Source: Dehalococcoidia bacterium (GTDB lineage Bacteria > Chloroflexota > Dehalococcoidia > SZUA-161). Taken from it: a DNA stretch of 34,334 nt. Location: the NCBI GenBank assembly GCA_014874385.1, contig JACWAE010000002.1:1-34334 (forward strand), written 5' to 3'. Positions 1-8,459 of this stretch are shown here, in pieces. Each line of letters begins with the position of its first letter. The stretch's first letter is position 1. A model generated the notes under the pieces. It worked only from the letters and a program-made list of their open reading frames with translations, made no database searches and was not told where the DNA came from. Made by a program: the position numbers and the translations under genes.

Positions 1-1193
1 ATAATGACCACAGGTCGGTAGAATTCGTCCACCAGTTTACCGGCGACCACCCCCAGTACACCGTGAGGGTAATCGTGACCTCCCACCATCAGCAGCGGCT
101 GGTCTGTGCCCTCTGAGAGCAGCTTTGCTCTCACCTTGGCTAATACCTCGGCGGTCAGCTTTTGCCGCTCGGCGTTCCTGGTCTCCAACTGAGCTGCAAG
201 CTCTCGAGCCTGCGCTTGCGAAGTCGTGGTAAGAAGCTCATAGCTGGTAACAGCGTGATCCATTCTGCCGCTGGCATTTAGACGGGGCCCCAGCGCATAG
301 GAGATGCTTTCGGAATCAATTCCTCCCATTTCCAGCCCCGCGCAGAGCACCAGCTCCCGTACGCCGGGCCTGGGACTCCGGTTCAGCCCTTCGATGCCCC
401 TTCTCACCAGATACCTGTTCTCTGCGAGCAAGGGCACCATGTCGACAACCGTGCCCAGAGCCACCAGGTCCAGGAACTTTTCCCACTCGCCGTCCCTGTG
501 TGTTGCCTGGTACAGCGCCTGAAGGAGTTTGAAGGCAACTCCCACGCCCGCCAGATCGTAAAAAGGATAGGTAGAGCCAGAAAGTTTGGGGTCGATTGCC
601 GCCAGGGCAGGCGGGATATGGGCAAGAGGCACATGGTGATCGGTTATGATGATGTCCAGCCCCAGCTTGTGCCCCTCCCCTACCTCTGAGACGCCGGTAA
701 TGCCGCAGTCCACTGTGACAACCAGGCTCACACCCTGCTTCTTCAGGTTTTTCAGAGCCGCCAAGTTCAGGCCATGGCCTTCGTCAAAGCGATGAGGTAT
801 ATATGAAATGACCCTGCCGCCGAGTTCCTGGATTCCCTGTGCCAGGAGAACAGCGGCAGTGATACCGTCGGCATCGAAATCTCCGTAGATGGCAACGAGT
901 TCATCCCCGAGCAAGGCGCGGAGGACCCTGGTCACAGCCTTATCCATCTCCTGAAGCAGGAAGGGGTCGTTGGCCAGTCTTTCGTCAGCGGCGAGAAAGG
1001 CGTCGAATTGAGCGGGGTCTGTGATGCCACGATTATGGAGCAATTGAATAAGTAATGGGCTGATATCCGGCTGCTCGGTCGAGCCTCCTCCACCGTGAGC
1101 CTGGGATATAGGCTTATATCGAAGCCTCTGCGCCAGCGAGTCCGCAGAAATAGGGGGACTGATCTGCCACCTTTGCTGGGTCAATTTCTGCAC
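1..1193 (-). CDS. recJ: Single-stranded-DNA-specific exonuclease RecJ, partial (C-terminus beyond window edge)
   Basis: RecJ degrades single-stranded DNA 5' to 3' in recombination and mismatch or base-excision repair. About 397 residues are visible of a protein usually near 570. The DHH-family motifs appear in order: IYGDFDADGIT (motif I), VTVDCG, ITDHH (the DHH motif), ALGTVVDMVPL, then LGPRLNASGRM and, in the DHHA1 part, HGVLGVVAGKLV. The reading frame is open to base 1, so the OB-fold end of the protein is missing only because the window stops. The start is taken as GTG at 1193-1191, because an in-frame TAG lies four codons upstream; no convincing Shine-Dalgarno sequence precedes it. It lies downstream of bioY on the same strand, but 324 bases of repeats separate them, so cotranscription is uncertain. 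Confidence 0.93.
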   Translation of the reverse strand, partial: MQKLTQQRWQISPPISADSLAQRLRYKPISQAHGGGGSTEQPDISPLLIQLLHNRGITDPAQFDAFLAADERLANDPFLLQEMDKAVTRVLRALLGDELVAIYGDFDADGITAAVLLAQGIQELGGRVISYIPHRFDEGHGLNLAALKNLKKQGVSLVVTVDCGITGVSEVGEGHKLGLDIIITDHHVPLAHIPPALAAIDPKLSGSTYPFYDLAGVGVAFKLLQALYQATHRDGEWEKFLDLVALGTVVDMVPLLAENRYLVRRGIEGLNRSPRPGVRELVLCAGLEMGGIDSESISYALGPRLNASGRMDHAVTSYELLTTTSQAQARELAAQLETRNAERQKLTAEVLAKVRAKLLSEGTDQPLLMVGGHDYPHGVLGVVAGKLVDEFYRPVVI

Positions 1194-1517
1194 CCCGCAG
1201 TTCTAGGGCCGTACTAGTCAAGTGTACAGTCCTTTGGGGCTCAAGTCAACCGAAATATCTGTTTTTTTAGAAATGCCACAGAGATGGAAAGGGATTTGGG
1301 CGAGGTGACCTCGCCCCTACAAGGGTGCCTGCAAGAATGAAAATATATCTCGGTATGAAAGATTATCCCGTTCGTGGTGAGCTTGTCGAACCATGAACGG
1401 GCCGTTCACCCTTCGACAGGCTCAGGGCGAACGGTAAAAAGCCTATTTTCAAAGTTAAAAGGGCAACCCGACGGGTCGCCCCTACATTTGCCAAGCGTCC
1501 GCCAGAGGCGGATGCAC
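1194..1517. repeat. Gene-free gap holding four unrelated palindromic repeats
   Basis: No gene is seen here. It contains a family A palindrome (1298-1316, arms GGGCGAGGT/ACCTCGCCC, followed by CTAC), a two-hairpin family C element (1368-1434), a family A copy with one mismatched pair (1461-1485), and a short TCCGCC/GGCGGA hairpin (1498-1512). The hairpins may act as terminators for bioY transcripts, but none has a clear U-tract on that strand. Confidence 0.8.
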
Positions 1518-2168
1518 CTACGGCCGTTTAACGCTGTCTGCCTCTCCGTTGAAGGCCTGCTTGGGCGTTATCCCCGAAGCTATCCCCGTGAGCACGAAAA
1601 TCTTAATCAGGTCACCCGCTATGAAGGGGAAGAATCCCAGGGTCAGGACATGGTAGAAACTAGCGCTTCCTCCTCCAACCAGGTTCAGCCACAGATGCAG
1701 TTGAATCAATCCCGGAACGTAGATTAAGACGAAATTGGCGAAAAGCAATATGCCGAGCATGGGGAGGAAGGACCTTGCCTTGATATATTTATCAATGAAA
1801 TGCCCTACAAACAGGGCGGCCAGGAAGAAACCGACGATATAGCCTCCGGTAGGTCCGGCGAGGTGGCCCACGCCCCCTGACCAGCCAGTGAACCAGGGCA
1901 GCCCGGCAGCCCCAAGCCCTGCATAAGATGCTACGCTGATGCCTCCCCACCATCGGCCCAGAAGCACACCGGCCAGCAGTACGGCAAATGTCTGCAAAGT
2001 AATGGGCACTGGCGTCCAGGGCAGCAGAAACCTTATTTGAGCTGCCAGACCAATGACACAAGCCATGCCCAGCGCCAGCATAATCTTGTTGATCAGGCTT
2101 AATTCAGTACGCCACCGGTAAGCATTGTATGTTGCCGTTCTCCATCTATCTAGAGCTTTTGCTTCCAT
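1518..2168 (-). CDS. bioY: BioY biotin transporter, substrate-binding membrane subunit
   Basis: BioY is the S-component of ECF-type biotin uptake and binds biotin in the cytoplasmic membrane. The 216-residue protein has about six hydrophobic segments and the family signature GPTGGYIVGF near residue 105; an upstream stretch WTPVPITLQTFAVLLAG is also typical. It begins at ATG 2168 with AAAGGA just upstream. It follows birA by 39 bases in the same direction, so the two probably form one transcript under the BirA operator at 3212-3247. That gives a simple circuit in which the biotin sensor and the importer are repressed together when biotin is plentiful. No ecfA or ecfT genes are in view, so it either shares a general energising module or works alone. 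Confidence 0.95.
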   Translation of the reverse strand: MEAKALDRWRTATYNAYRWRTELSLINKIMLALGMACVIGLAAQIRFLLPWTPVPITLQTFAVLLAGVLLGRWWGGISVASYAGLGAAGLPWFTGWSGGVGHLAGPTGGYIVGFFLAALFVGHFIDKYIKARSFLPMLGILLFANFVLIYVPGLIQLHLWLNLVGGGSASFYHVLTLGFFPFIAGDLIKIFVLTGIASGITPKQAFNGEADSVKRP

Positions 2169-2207
2169 TCCTTTGTCCCTTTCTTGATTATGATTACCCG
2201 CTAACAG

Positions 2208-3182
2208 TCAATTATCGCGGCCAATCAAGGATACGTCGCCGCTGATGATTCTCTTCACATCTCCGTTCTCCTTTCTTACCAGCAGGAAGCCCTCCCCATC
2301 TATGTCCAGGGCTTTGCCCTTCATTTCCTCCTCAGCATCGCTGACCTTGACCCAGGAGCCAACGGTACTGTCCAGTGCTTTCCACTCCTCCCTGAGAGTG
2401 GCAAACCCGGTTACCAGGAACGTAGTGTAGAGCGCATCGAACTCGGCTAAAAGGCTCTGGACAAGTCTCACCCGGGAGACATATTCCCCGCATCTCTCGG
2501 CTAAAGAGGTGGCGATGCCCCTGGTCGGCTCCGGTAACAGCGAACATTGGGTATTCACATTTACCCCGATGCCCACAACGATATGGTCTACCCTGTCTAT
2601 ATCACAGCTCATTTCGGCGAGGATTCCCGCGACCTTCTTGCCGCCAACTGTGATATCGTTGGGCCACTTTATCCTCGGTTCGAGGGGAGTCACTTTTCTT
2701 ATAGCCTTACACACAGCCACTCCGGCGATGAGGGGAATCTGGATAATCTGAGTAGGTCTGAGATTTGGCCTCAATATGGCAGAGAAGTACACGCCTTCGC
2801 GAGGCGGTGAAGCCCAGAGCCTGCCCTTCCTGCCCCTGCCTTTAGTCTGTCTCTCGGAGATGACTACAACGCCCTCCTCCGCTCCCTTTCGGGCAACCTC
2901 TCCTGCCTCGTCCTGAGTCGAGGCGACCTCCTCACGGTACAGAATACGCCTGCCCATGATACTGGTATGGAGGCCGAGGGCGATCTCTGCGGGGATAACC
3001 AGGTCGGGGCTCTTGACGAAGGAGTACCCGGTCCGTGGGGAGGAATCAATTTCATATCCTGTCCGGCGCAGCTCGTTGATATGCTTCCAGACAGCCGTTC
3101 GGGAGATATGGAACCTCTGGCCAAGCTGCTCTCCCGAAACACGGCCTTGCTCCTGCAGGGCTCTGAGAATGGAATCTCTCAT
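2208..3182 (-). CDS. birA: Bifunctional biotin operon repressor / biotin-[acetyl-CoA-carboxylase] ligase BirA
   Basis: BirA makes biotinyl-5'-AMP, transfers biotin to the acceptor lysine of biotin carboxyl carrier proteins and, as the two-domain form, represses transcription. The 324-residue protein has an N-terminal winged helix (about residues 5-55, with SRTAVWKHINELRRTGYEI), the nucleotide loop TKGRGRKGRLW, then KWPNDITVGGKKVAGILAEM carrying the catalytic lysine, and a C-terminal SH3-like domain. The HTH domain marks it as a regulator as well as an enzyme. A TTG lies directly before the ATG (3185-3183); neither has a clear Shine-Dalgarno sequence, and the ATG is preferred. A perfect inverted repeat of BirA-operator form covers its promoter, which supports autoregulation together with bioY. 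Confidence 0.95.
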   Translation of the reverse strand: MRDSILRALQEQGRVSGEQLGQRFHISRTAVWKHINELRRTGYEIDSSPRTGYSFVKSPDLVIPAEIALGLHTSIMGRRILYREEVASTQDEAGEVARKGAEEGVVVISERQTKGRGRKGRLWASPPREGVYFSAILRPNLRPTQIIQIPLIAGVAVCKAIRKVTPLEPRIKWPNDITVGGKKVAGILAEMSCDIDRVDHIVVGIGVNVNTQCSLLPEPTRGIATSLAERCGEYVSRVRLVQSLLAEFDALYTTFLVTGFATLREEWKALDSTVGSWVKVSDAEEEMKGKALDIDGEGFLLVRKENGDVKRIISGDVSLIGRDN

Positions 3183-3211
3183 CAAGCCGATATTTTAGCG
3201 GGGGATTCAAC

Positions 3212-3247
3212 TAATGTCAACCATTATAGATTTAGCGGTTGACATTA
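3212..3247 (-). promoter_or_regulatory. BirA-type biotin operator overlapping the birA-bioY promoter
   Basis: Two perfect 11-base arms, TAATGTCAACC (3212-3222) and GGTTGACATTA (3237-3247), are separated by 14 bases. Known BirA operators have the same form, with arms near TTGTNAACC/GGTTNACAA and a 14-16 base spacer. Read on the minus strand, the spacer ends in a perfect TATAAT (3228-3223), so a bound repressor dimer would cover the -10 element. The -35 region is weak. The leader to the birA ATG would be about 30 bases. Confidence 0.85.
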
Positions 3248-3259
3248 AGATTAATGTAG

Positions 3260-3367
3260 TAGGGGCGACCCGATGGGTCGCCCCTACATTGTTGACCAAT
3301 AGGCGTCATGCAACTACTTCATGCCACCTTTATGAATAATGAAAGGGGCGTTCAGTTGAACGCCCCT
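3260..3367. repeat. Two family A palindromes downstream of dnaK and upstream of birA
   Basis: Copy one (3260-3286) has arms TAGGGGCGACCC and GGGTCGCCCCTA around GAT. Copy two (3344-3367) has arms AGGGGCGTTCA and TGAACGCCCCT around GT. The outer AGGGGCG/CGCCCCT is shared while the inner bases differ and remain complementary. They lie 3' of dnaK and 5' of the birA promoter, and could end dnaK transcripts. Confidence 0.85.
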
Positions 3368-3392
3368 ACAACATCTGTGCCTTTTGGGCCTG

Positions 3393-5318
3393 TTAAACTT
3401 CTCGGAACTCGCCCTCCACGGTGCCTTCATCCTTTTTGCCTGGACCTTCCCCATCTCCTGAAGGCGGGGGTGGCGGTGCTCCCGCGCCTGGACCTCCGCC
3501 AGCCTGCTGATAGACAGCCGCGCCTACTTTCTGCATGGTGTCGGACAGCTCTTGAGTTGTGCGTTTTAACTGCTCAACGTCGCTGCCCTGCAGTGCCGAT
3601 TTCACAGCCGCTATCTTGGCATCAACATCGCTTTTTAAGTCAGCGGGCACCTTGTCGCCCTGCTCGCGGAGGGTCTTCTCCGCAGTGTAGACCAGGGTAT
3701 CCGCCATATTGCGGGCTTCCACTTCCTCACGCTTCCTGGTATCCTCGGCAGCATGCATATCCGCCTCTCGCTTCATGCGCTCTACTTCATCCTTGCTCAG
3801 CCCGCTGGAGGCGGTTATGGTTATCTTCTGCTCCCTTCCCGTGCCCTTATCATGGGCCTTGACGCTGAGTATGCCATTGGCATCGATGTCAAAGGCAACC
3901 TCAATCTGAGGTAGACCCCGGGGCGCCGGAAGTATGCCATCGAGCATGAAGCGTCCCAGCGTCCTGTTATCGTTAGCCATAGGCCGCTCTCCCTGAAGCA
4001 CATGGATCTCCACGCTGGGCTGATTATCAGCAGCCGTGCTGAATACCTGGCTCTTCGAGGTAGGTATCGTGGTGTTGCGCTGGATGAGCGGCGTCATCAC
4101 TGCACCCAGGGTCTCGATTCCCAGTGTAAGCGGCGTGACGTCGAGCAACAGCACATCCTTGACCTCGCCCTTGAGCACACCGCCCTGGATAGCCGCCCCC
4201 ATGGCGACCACCTCATCGGGGTTGACCCCCTTATGGGGCTCGCGGCCGAAGAACTCCTTGACCTTCTTCTGCACCAGCGGCATCCTGGTCTGGCCGCCGA
4301 CGAGGATAACCTCATTGATCTGGCTGGTGCTTAACCCGGCATCCTTTACAGCCTGACGGCAGGGCTCAATGGTCTTATCCACCAGGTCCATCACCAGTTG
4401 CTCCAGTTTAGCCCTGGTCAACTTGATATTGAGGTGCTTGGGCCCGCTGGCATCGGCGGTGATGAAGGGAAGGTTAACCTCGGTCTCCATCACAGTGGAG
4501 AGCTCCATCTTGGCCTTCTCCGCAGCTTCCTTAAGCCTTTGCAGAGCCATGCGGTCCTTCCTCAGGTCGATGCCCTGGTCTCGCTTGAACTCGTCGCAGA
4601 GCCAGTCCATGATGCGCTGGTCGAAATCGTCTCCACCGAGATGGGTATCGCCATTGGTCGATTTGACCTGGAAGGTCCCTTCGCCCAGCTCCAGGATCGA
4701 GATATCGAAGGTGCCACCGCCCAGGTCGTAGACGGCGATGGTCTCGTCTTTCTTCTTCTCCAGTCCGTAAGCCAGCGATGCGGCAGTGGGCTCATTGATG
4801 ATGCGCAGCACCTTCAGTCCGGCGATCTCGCCGGCATCCTTGGTCGCCTGCCTCTGGCTGTCGTTAAAATAGGCTGGCACGGTGATGACCGCCTCGGTAA
4901 CCTTTTCTCCCAGGTACGCCTCGGCATCAGTCTTCAGTTTCTGCAGAATCATGGCCGATATCTCAGGCGGGCTGTATTCCTTGCCCCCCATCAGCACCTT
5001 TACCTCATTATTGGAACCCCGCGTCACCTTGTAGGTCTTGCGGCGGGCGTCTTCCTCAACGGGCAGCTCGCGTCCAGGCGGCTCCCCCCACTTACGTCCC
5101 ATAAATCGCTTAATGCTGTAAATGGTGTTCTCAGGATTTGTAATCGCCTGACGTTTAGCAACCTGCCCCACCATCCGCTCCCCGCTCTTGCTCACCGCCA
5201 CCACAGAGGGTGTGAGCCGGGAGCCTTCGGCATTGGTGATGACCACAGGCTCGCCGCCTTCCATTACAGCTACCTCGCTCAGAGTTGTTCCCAGGTCGAT
5301 TCCTATTACCTTCGCCAT
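3393..5318 (-). CDS. dnaK: Chaperone protein DnaK (Hsp70)
   Basis: DnaK is the ATP-driven Hsp70 that binds exposed hydrophobic peptide segments together with DnaJ and GrpE. The 641-residue protein has the actin-like ATPase domain (about 1-385, with [49 protein letters not shown] and [15 protein letters not shown]), the linker [15 protein letters not shown], the peptide-binding domain and a helical lid. The tail is rich in Gly and Pro and ends GEFREV rather than the usual EEVD-like acidic end. The first phosphate loop reads DLGTTLS where DnaK normally has DLGTTNS. ATG 5318 has GGAGGTG upstream. It is the last gene of hrcA-grpE-dnaK, 27 bases after grpE. No dnaJ follows. Confidence 0.98.
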   Translation of the reverse strand: MAKVIGIDLGTTLSEVAVMEGGEPVVITNAEGSRLTPSVVAVSKSGERMVGQVAKRQAITNPENTIYSIKRFMGRKWGEPPGRELPVEEDARRKTYKVTRGSNNEVKVLMGGKEYSPPEISAMILQKLKTDAEAYLGEKVTEAVITVPAYFNDSQRQATKDAGEIAGLKVLRIINEPTAASLAYGLEKKKDETIAVYDLGGGTFDISILELGEGTFQVKSTNGDTHLGGDDFDQRIMDWLCDEFKRDQGIDLRKDRMALQRLKEAAEKAKMELSTVMETEVNLPFITADASGPKHLNIKLTRAKLEQLVMDLVDKTIEPCRQAVKDAGLSTSQINEVILVGGQTRMPLVQKKVKEFFGREPHKGVNPDEVVAMGAAIQGGVLKGEVKDVLLLDVTPLTLGIETLGAVMTPLIQRNTTIPTSKSQVFSTAADNQPSVEIHVLQGERPMANDNRTLGRFMLDGILPAPRGLPQIEVAFDIDANGILSVKAHDKGTGREQKITITASSGLSKDEVERMKREADMHAAEDTRKREEVEARNMADTLVYTAEKTLREQGDKVPADLKSDVDAKIAAVKSALQGSDVEQLKRTTQELSDTMQKVGAAVYQQAGGGPGAGAPPPPPSGDGEGPGKKDEGTVEGEFREV

Positions 5319-5345
5319 ATCCCACCTCCGTGAAATTGGATAGAC

Positions 5346-5921
5346 TTATTCTTGTTCATTATTGCTCGGGGGTTCGCTCCCCTTTCCCACCTTGACCTTA
5401 GTGGGCCTGATTACACGACTGCGAAGTTTGTAGCCTTTCTGTAACTCTTCAATGACCTTACCTTCCTCCCCCTCCACAGTCATAACTGCCTCATGAAGAT
5501 TAGGGTCGAAGTCTTTGCCCTCGGCCTCGATAGCCGATATCCCTTGAGACTCGAGGACTCCTTGCAGCTTGCGATATATATGCCTGATACCATTGACCCA
5601 GGGCGACTCAGCAAGCTCATCAGGAACACTTCTCAGGGCTCTCTCCAAATCGTCCACGACAGGAAGTATATTCAAGATAAGCGTAGAGTTAGCGTAATTG
5701 ACTACCTCAGCCCGTTCTTGCTCGCTCCGCCTCTTATAGTTAATAAAGTCCGCCTGCGCCCTCTGCCAGTTCGCCAGATACTTCTCAGCCTTCTCCTTCT
5801 CTCCAGCAATTACCTTCTTGACCGATTCTATTTCCTCCGGTTGTTCGACTTCTAACTGTTCAACCTCTCCCTGTTCGACCTTTTCCTCATCCTGGGAGAA
5901 GCTTTTCTCTCTCTTGGTCAA
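5346..5921 (-). CDS. grpE: Nucleotide exchange factor GrpE
   Basis: GrpE releases ADP from DnaK and acts as a dimer in the cytoplasm. The 191-residue protein has an acidic, Glu/Val-rich N-terminus (about residues 10-30), a long coiled coil containing KEKAEKYLANWQRAQADFIN and YKRRSEQERAEVVNYA, and the beta domain with DFDPNLHEAVMTVEGEEG and a KGYKLRSRVIRPTKVKVG ending. The start is TTG at 5921, supported by a GGGGG stretch six or seven bases upstream; no ATG gives a full-length protein. It sits between hrcA and dnaK on the same strand. The 284-base gap to hrcA is unusually long for this operon and is filled with repeats. Confidence 0.96.
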   Translation of the reverse strand: MTKREKSFSQDEEKVEQGEVEQLEVEQPEEIESVKKVIAGEKEKAEKYLANWQRAQADFINYKRRSEQERAEVVNYANSTLILNILPVVDDLERALRSVPDELAESPWVNGIRHIYRKLQGVLESQGISAIEAEGKDFDPNLHEAVMTVEGEEGKVIEELQKGYKLRSRVIRPTKVKVGKGSEPPSNNEQE

Positions 5922-5987
5922 GCTATACCCCCAAAATATATTTCAAAAAAGATTGTAAACGTCAAATAAATCGAATAATGTAACTTA

Positions 5988-6184
5988 TGTCACAAAGATT
6001 AGAAACTCTTCTCAGCCCCCTGAATCCCCCAATCTTGGGGGAATTTAAGAGTTGGGGGACACCCCCAAACCCTCGGCAAAGGGGCTGCGCCCCTCTGCAC
6101 TCCCCATTTGTTAAACGACCTCTGTGTCACAAAGCTTAGAGAGCAGGGTTTCCACCTAACAGACAAGGGGCTCAAGCCCCTTGT
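5988..6184. repeat. Composite repeat element (family D) inside the hrcA-grpE gap, flanked by a 16-base direct repeat
   Basis: The block contains CCCCCAATCTTGGGGG (about 6026-6041), GGGGGACACCCCCA (about 6055-6068), AGGGGC/GCCCCT around TGC (6080-6094) and ACAAGGGGCT/AGCCCCTTGT (6163-6184). TGTCACAAAGATTAGA (5988-6003) and TGTCACAAAGCTTAGA (6125-6140) flank the main part with one mismatch. Related blocks occur near 14112-14160 and, reversed, at 29697-29799. There is no gene here; the strong hairpins lie within what should be the heat-shock transcript. Confidence 0.75.
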
Positions 6185-6205
6185 TAAACCTCCAGACCTC
6201 CAGCC

Positions 6206-7219
6206 TTATCCGTACAGCTCGCTCACCAGCTCGCTCATCACCGTGGATAAGAAGCTAACAGTGGGGATAGCGCGCTGGTACTCCATTCTGGTCGGCCCCA
6301 TTACGCCGATGGCGCCGCCCACTTCTCCGGGGATACCGTATCTGGTCAGAATCACGCTGCAGTCACGCATGACATTCTCTTTATTCTCTCTCCCGATAAC
6401 TACCCGCACCCCCTCCCCTGTCAGCACCCGGGGCAGGAATGACTTGAGCAGGCTCTTTTGCTCTAACATCTCCATTATCGCTGCTATCTTGTCTCTCGAG
6501 GCAAATTCGGGCTGTCTGAGCATATGGCGGAGACCATCGATATACGGCTCCTCATATTCTTTGCCTTCTTCATCCCGCATTAACTCAGACACAATTTTCA
6601 TCACCTGCTCTTCTACAGGGGAAAGCTTCAAGTCCTTGTCAGCTATCTCGGAAGCAGTAAGCCCGGCATAAGCCGAGGTAAGCTTGCGCGCACTGGCACT
6701 AAGCTCCTCCTGGGAGACGTTCTCCTCCAGAGTCAGCATCTGCTGCCTGAGCTTCGCTTCTTTGAGAACAATTACTAACAAGACCAATAACTCTTGAAGG
6801 GAAACCAATTCCAGGTGTTTGAGCCTTGCTTCAACAGGCTTGGGCAGGGTAACCAGGGCTACGTTGTGCACCATACCTGACAGGATTGCAGCAGCCAGGT
6901 GTGTCCATTCCTCAACCGCCCTCTCCACCTGATGGAACTGATGTCGAATCAGGAATTGCTCGTCCCAGGAGAGACGTGCATAGCTCATCAAGGACTCTAT
7001 ATAATGGCGATACCCCTTCTCGGTGGGGATACGTCCCGCAGAGGTATGGGGCTGGACGATATAGCCCTCCTCTTCGAGCTCCATCATCTCGTTGCGGACA
7101 GTAGCCGGGCTCACCCCCAGACCTTTTTTGGCAACGACCTCCGAGCTTACGGGCACGCCTTTCGAGATGTATTCGCCTATGATGATGCTGAGGATTTTCC
7201 CTCTTCTTCGAGTGAGCAT
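6206..7219 (-). CDS. hrcA: Heat-inducible transcription repressor HrcA
   Basis: HrcA represses class I heat-shock operons by binding CIRCE; the GroE chaperonin normally keeps it active. The 337-residue protein has the N-terminal winged helix (residues 1-75, with GVPVSSEVVAKKGLGVSPAT, VRNEMMELEEEGYIVQPHTS and AGRIPTEKGYRHYI) and a C-terminal GAF-like dimerisation region containing RVLTGEGVRVVIGRE and IGVMGPTRMEYQRAI, all standard for the family. ATG 7219 is preceded by GGGAGCGGAG. It is the first gene of hrcA-grpE-dnaK and lies 17 bases downstream of a perfect CIRCE, so it represses its own operon. It is transcribed divergently from fabH. Confidence 0.97.
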   Translation of the reverse strand: MLTRRRGKILSIIIGEYISKGVPVSSEVVAKKGLGVSPATVRNEMMELEEEGYIVQPHTSAGRIPTEKGYRHYIESLMSYARLSWDEQFLIRHQFHQVERAVEEWTHLAAAILSGMVHNVALVTLPKPVEARLKHLELVSLQELLVLLVIVLKEAKLRQQMLTLEENVSQEELSASARKLTSAYAGLTASEIADKDLKLSPVEEQVMKIVSELMRDEEGKEYEEPYIDGLRHMLRQPEFASRDKIAAIMEMLEQKSLLKSFLPRVLTGEGVRVVIGRENKENVMRDCSVILTRYGIPGEVGGAIGVMGPTRMEYQRAIPTVSFLSTVMSELVSELYG

Positions 7220-7235
7220 CTCTCCGCTCCCTTTA

Positions 7236-7262
7236 TTAGCACTCTCATCATCAGAGTGCTAA
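7236..7262 (-). promoter_or_regulatory. CIRCE operator (HrcA binding site)
   Basis: TTAGCACTC (7236-7244) and GAGTGCTAA (7254-7262) form the canonical CIRCE inverted repeat with a nine-base spacer and no mismatch. It lies between the promoter and the hrcA ATG, at or just after the expected transcription start. Confidence 0.97.
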
Positions 7263-7272
7263 TGCTACAATA

Positions 7273-7302
7273 ACTCTATCACTTTACGCTCATTCTTGTC
7301 AA
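7273..7302 (-). promoter_or_regulatory. Promoter of the hrcA-grpE-dnaK operon
   Basis: On the minus strand TTGACA (7302-7297) is a perfect -35 box, followed after 18 bases by TAGAGT (7278-7273) as a -10 box. The start would fall at the upstream edge of CIRCE, the usual arrangement for HrcA control. Confidence 0.7.
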
Positions 7303-7338
7303 GAGGTTGATTATTAGGTACTCATGCCTCAGCGAAGG

Positions 7339-7367
7339 TTGATTCCTATCACCTGCTCTGATATACT
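7339..7367 (+). promoter_or_regulatory. Probable fabH promoter
   Basis: TTGATT (7339-7344), a 17-base spacer and TATACT (7362-7367) make a good sigma-70 promoter, with transcription starting near 7374. It lies downstream of the ATG at 7324, so that ATG cannot be the start of a protein made from this transcript. Confidence 0.65.
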
Positions 7368-7401
7368 TTTCGAATATAAGCTCTCTGGGAAAGGTATCTA
7401 T

Positions 7402-8382
7402 TTGGCTCGATATGCAAGGATTATCGGTTGGGGCAAATACCTGCCCCAGAAGGTGCTCACAAACCAGGAACTCGAGCGCTTAGTTAATACCTCAGATGCC
7501 TGGATTATGAGTCGCACCGGCATCAGAGAACGAAGGATCGCCGCCGATGATGAAACAGCGTCGAGCATGGCAGTGCACGCTGCCAGAGCCGCACTCAAAG
7601 TCGCCGGGCTGGAGCCCCATTGCCTCGATCTGGTGATCGCAGCCACCTGCACGCCTGAGCTTATCTTCCCCGCCTGCGCTGCCCTCATACAGAACTCACT
7701 GGGTGCCAAAAATGCCGCCGCTTTTGACATCAATGCCGCTTGCAGCGGGTTCATCTACGCCCTGGCCACCGCCTGTCAGTTCATCGCTGCCGGAGCCTAT
7801 AACAACATCCTGGTTGTAGGCAGCGAAGTCTACTCGCGGATTCTGAATTGGAAGAACCGCAATACCTGCGTTCTCTTTGGCGATGGGGCCGGCGCAGTGG
7901 TGATACAGGCTAGCGATGCGCCGCCAGGTTCGCTTAGCTTCGTACTGGGCAACGACGGCTCCAGAGCAAACTCTATCTACACCCCGGGCCCTTGCGGCCT
8001 GAATAAAGGGCCTTACTACATCACTATGAATGGCCCGGAGGTATTTAAGTTCGCAGTAAACGTCATTTGTCTCGCGACCAAGCAGGCTGTCAAGGCCGCT
8101 GGCCTCGAGCTGTCCGATATCGAGCTTTTAATCCCCCATCAGGCAAATACCCGCATTCTTAAATCGGCCGCCAAAGCAATCGGCCTACCTCTGGAAAAGG
8201 TCTTCATTAACGTAGACCGCTACGGCAATACCTCGGCAGCCTCCATCCCTATCGCTCTGTGCGAGGCTATAGAAGAGGGACGGCTTAAGGAGCATGACCA
8301 CCTGGTGCTGGTCGGATTCGGCGGCGGTCTTAGCTGGGCAGCTATGGTCATCGAATGGGGGCCAAGGCCGAAGAAACTGTAG
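7402..8382 (+). CDS. fabH: 3-oxoacyl-[acyl-carrier-protein] synthase III (KAS III)
   Basis: KAS III starts fatty-acid synthesis by condensing an acyl-CoA, classically acetyl-CoA, with malonyl-ACP. The catalytic triad is visible: Cys in DINAACSGFIYALA, His in LLIPHQANTRIL and Asn in YGNTSAASIPIAL, with the C-terminal GFGGGLSWAA. I place the start at TTG 7402, giving ARYARIIGWGKYLP at the N-terminus and about 326 residues, the usual family length; GGGAAAGG lies seven bases upstream. An ATG at 7324 in the same frame would add 26 residues but lies upstream of the likely promoter. Related thiolase-fold enzymes such as HMG-CoA synthase share the triad, but length and motifs favour FabH. No other fab genes are nearby. 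Confidence 0.9.
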   Translation: MARYARIIGWGKYLPQKVLTNQELERLVNTSDAWIMSRTGIRERRIAADDETASSMAVHAARAALKVAGLEPHCLDLVIAATCTPELIFPACAALIQNSLGAKNAAAFDINAACSGFIYALATACQFIAAGAYNNILVVGSEVYSRILNWKNRNTCVLFGDGAGAVVIQASDAPPGSLSFVLGNDGSRANSIYTPGPCGLNKGPYYITMNGPEVFKFAVNVICLATKQAVKAAGLELSDIELLIPHQANTRILKSAAKAIGLPLEKVFINVDRYGNTSAASIPIALCEAIEEGRLKEHDHLVLVGFGGGLSWAAMVIEWGPRPKKL

Positions 8383-8459
8383 CTCCAATTCTTCCCCCAG
8401 CAATATAAAATGATACGAAAGGATACTGCTGTGGCTGAGCAGCAGTATGAGGAAAACAA

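Noticed and set aside
1374..1727. 117-codon plus-strand ORF over the recJ-bioY gap
   Set aside because: It translates family C and A repeats and then the antisense of bioY.
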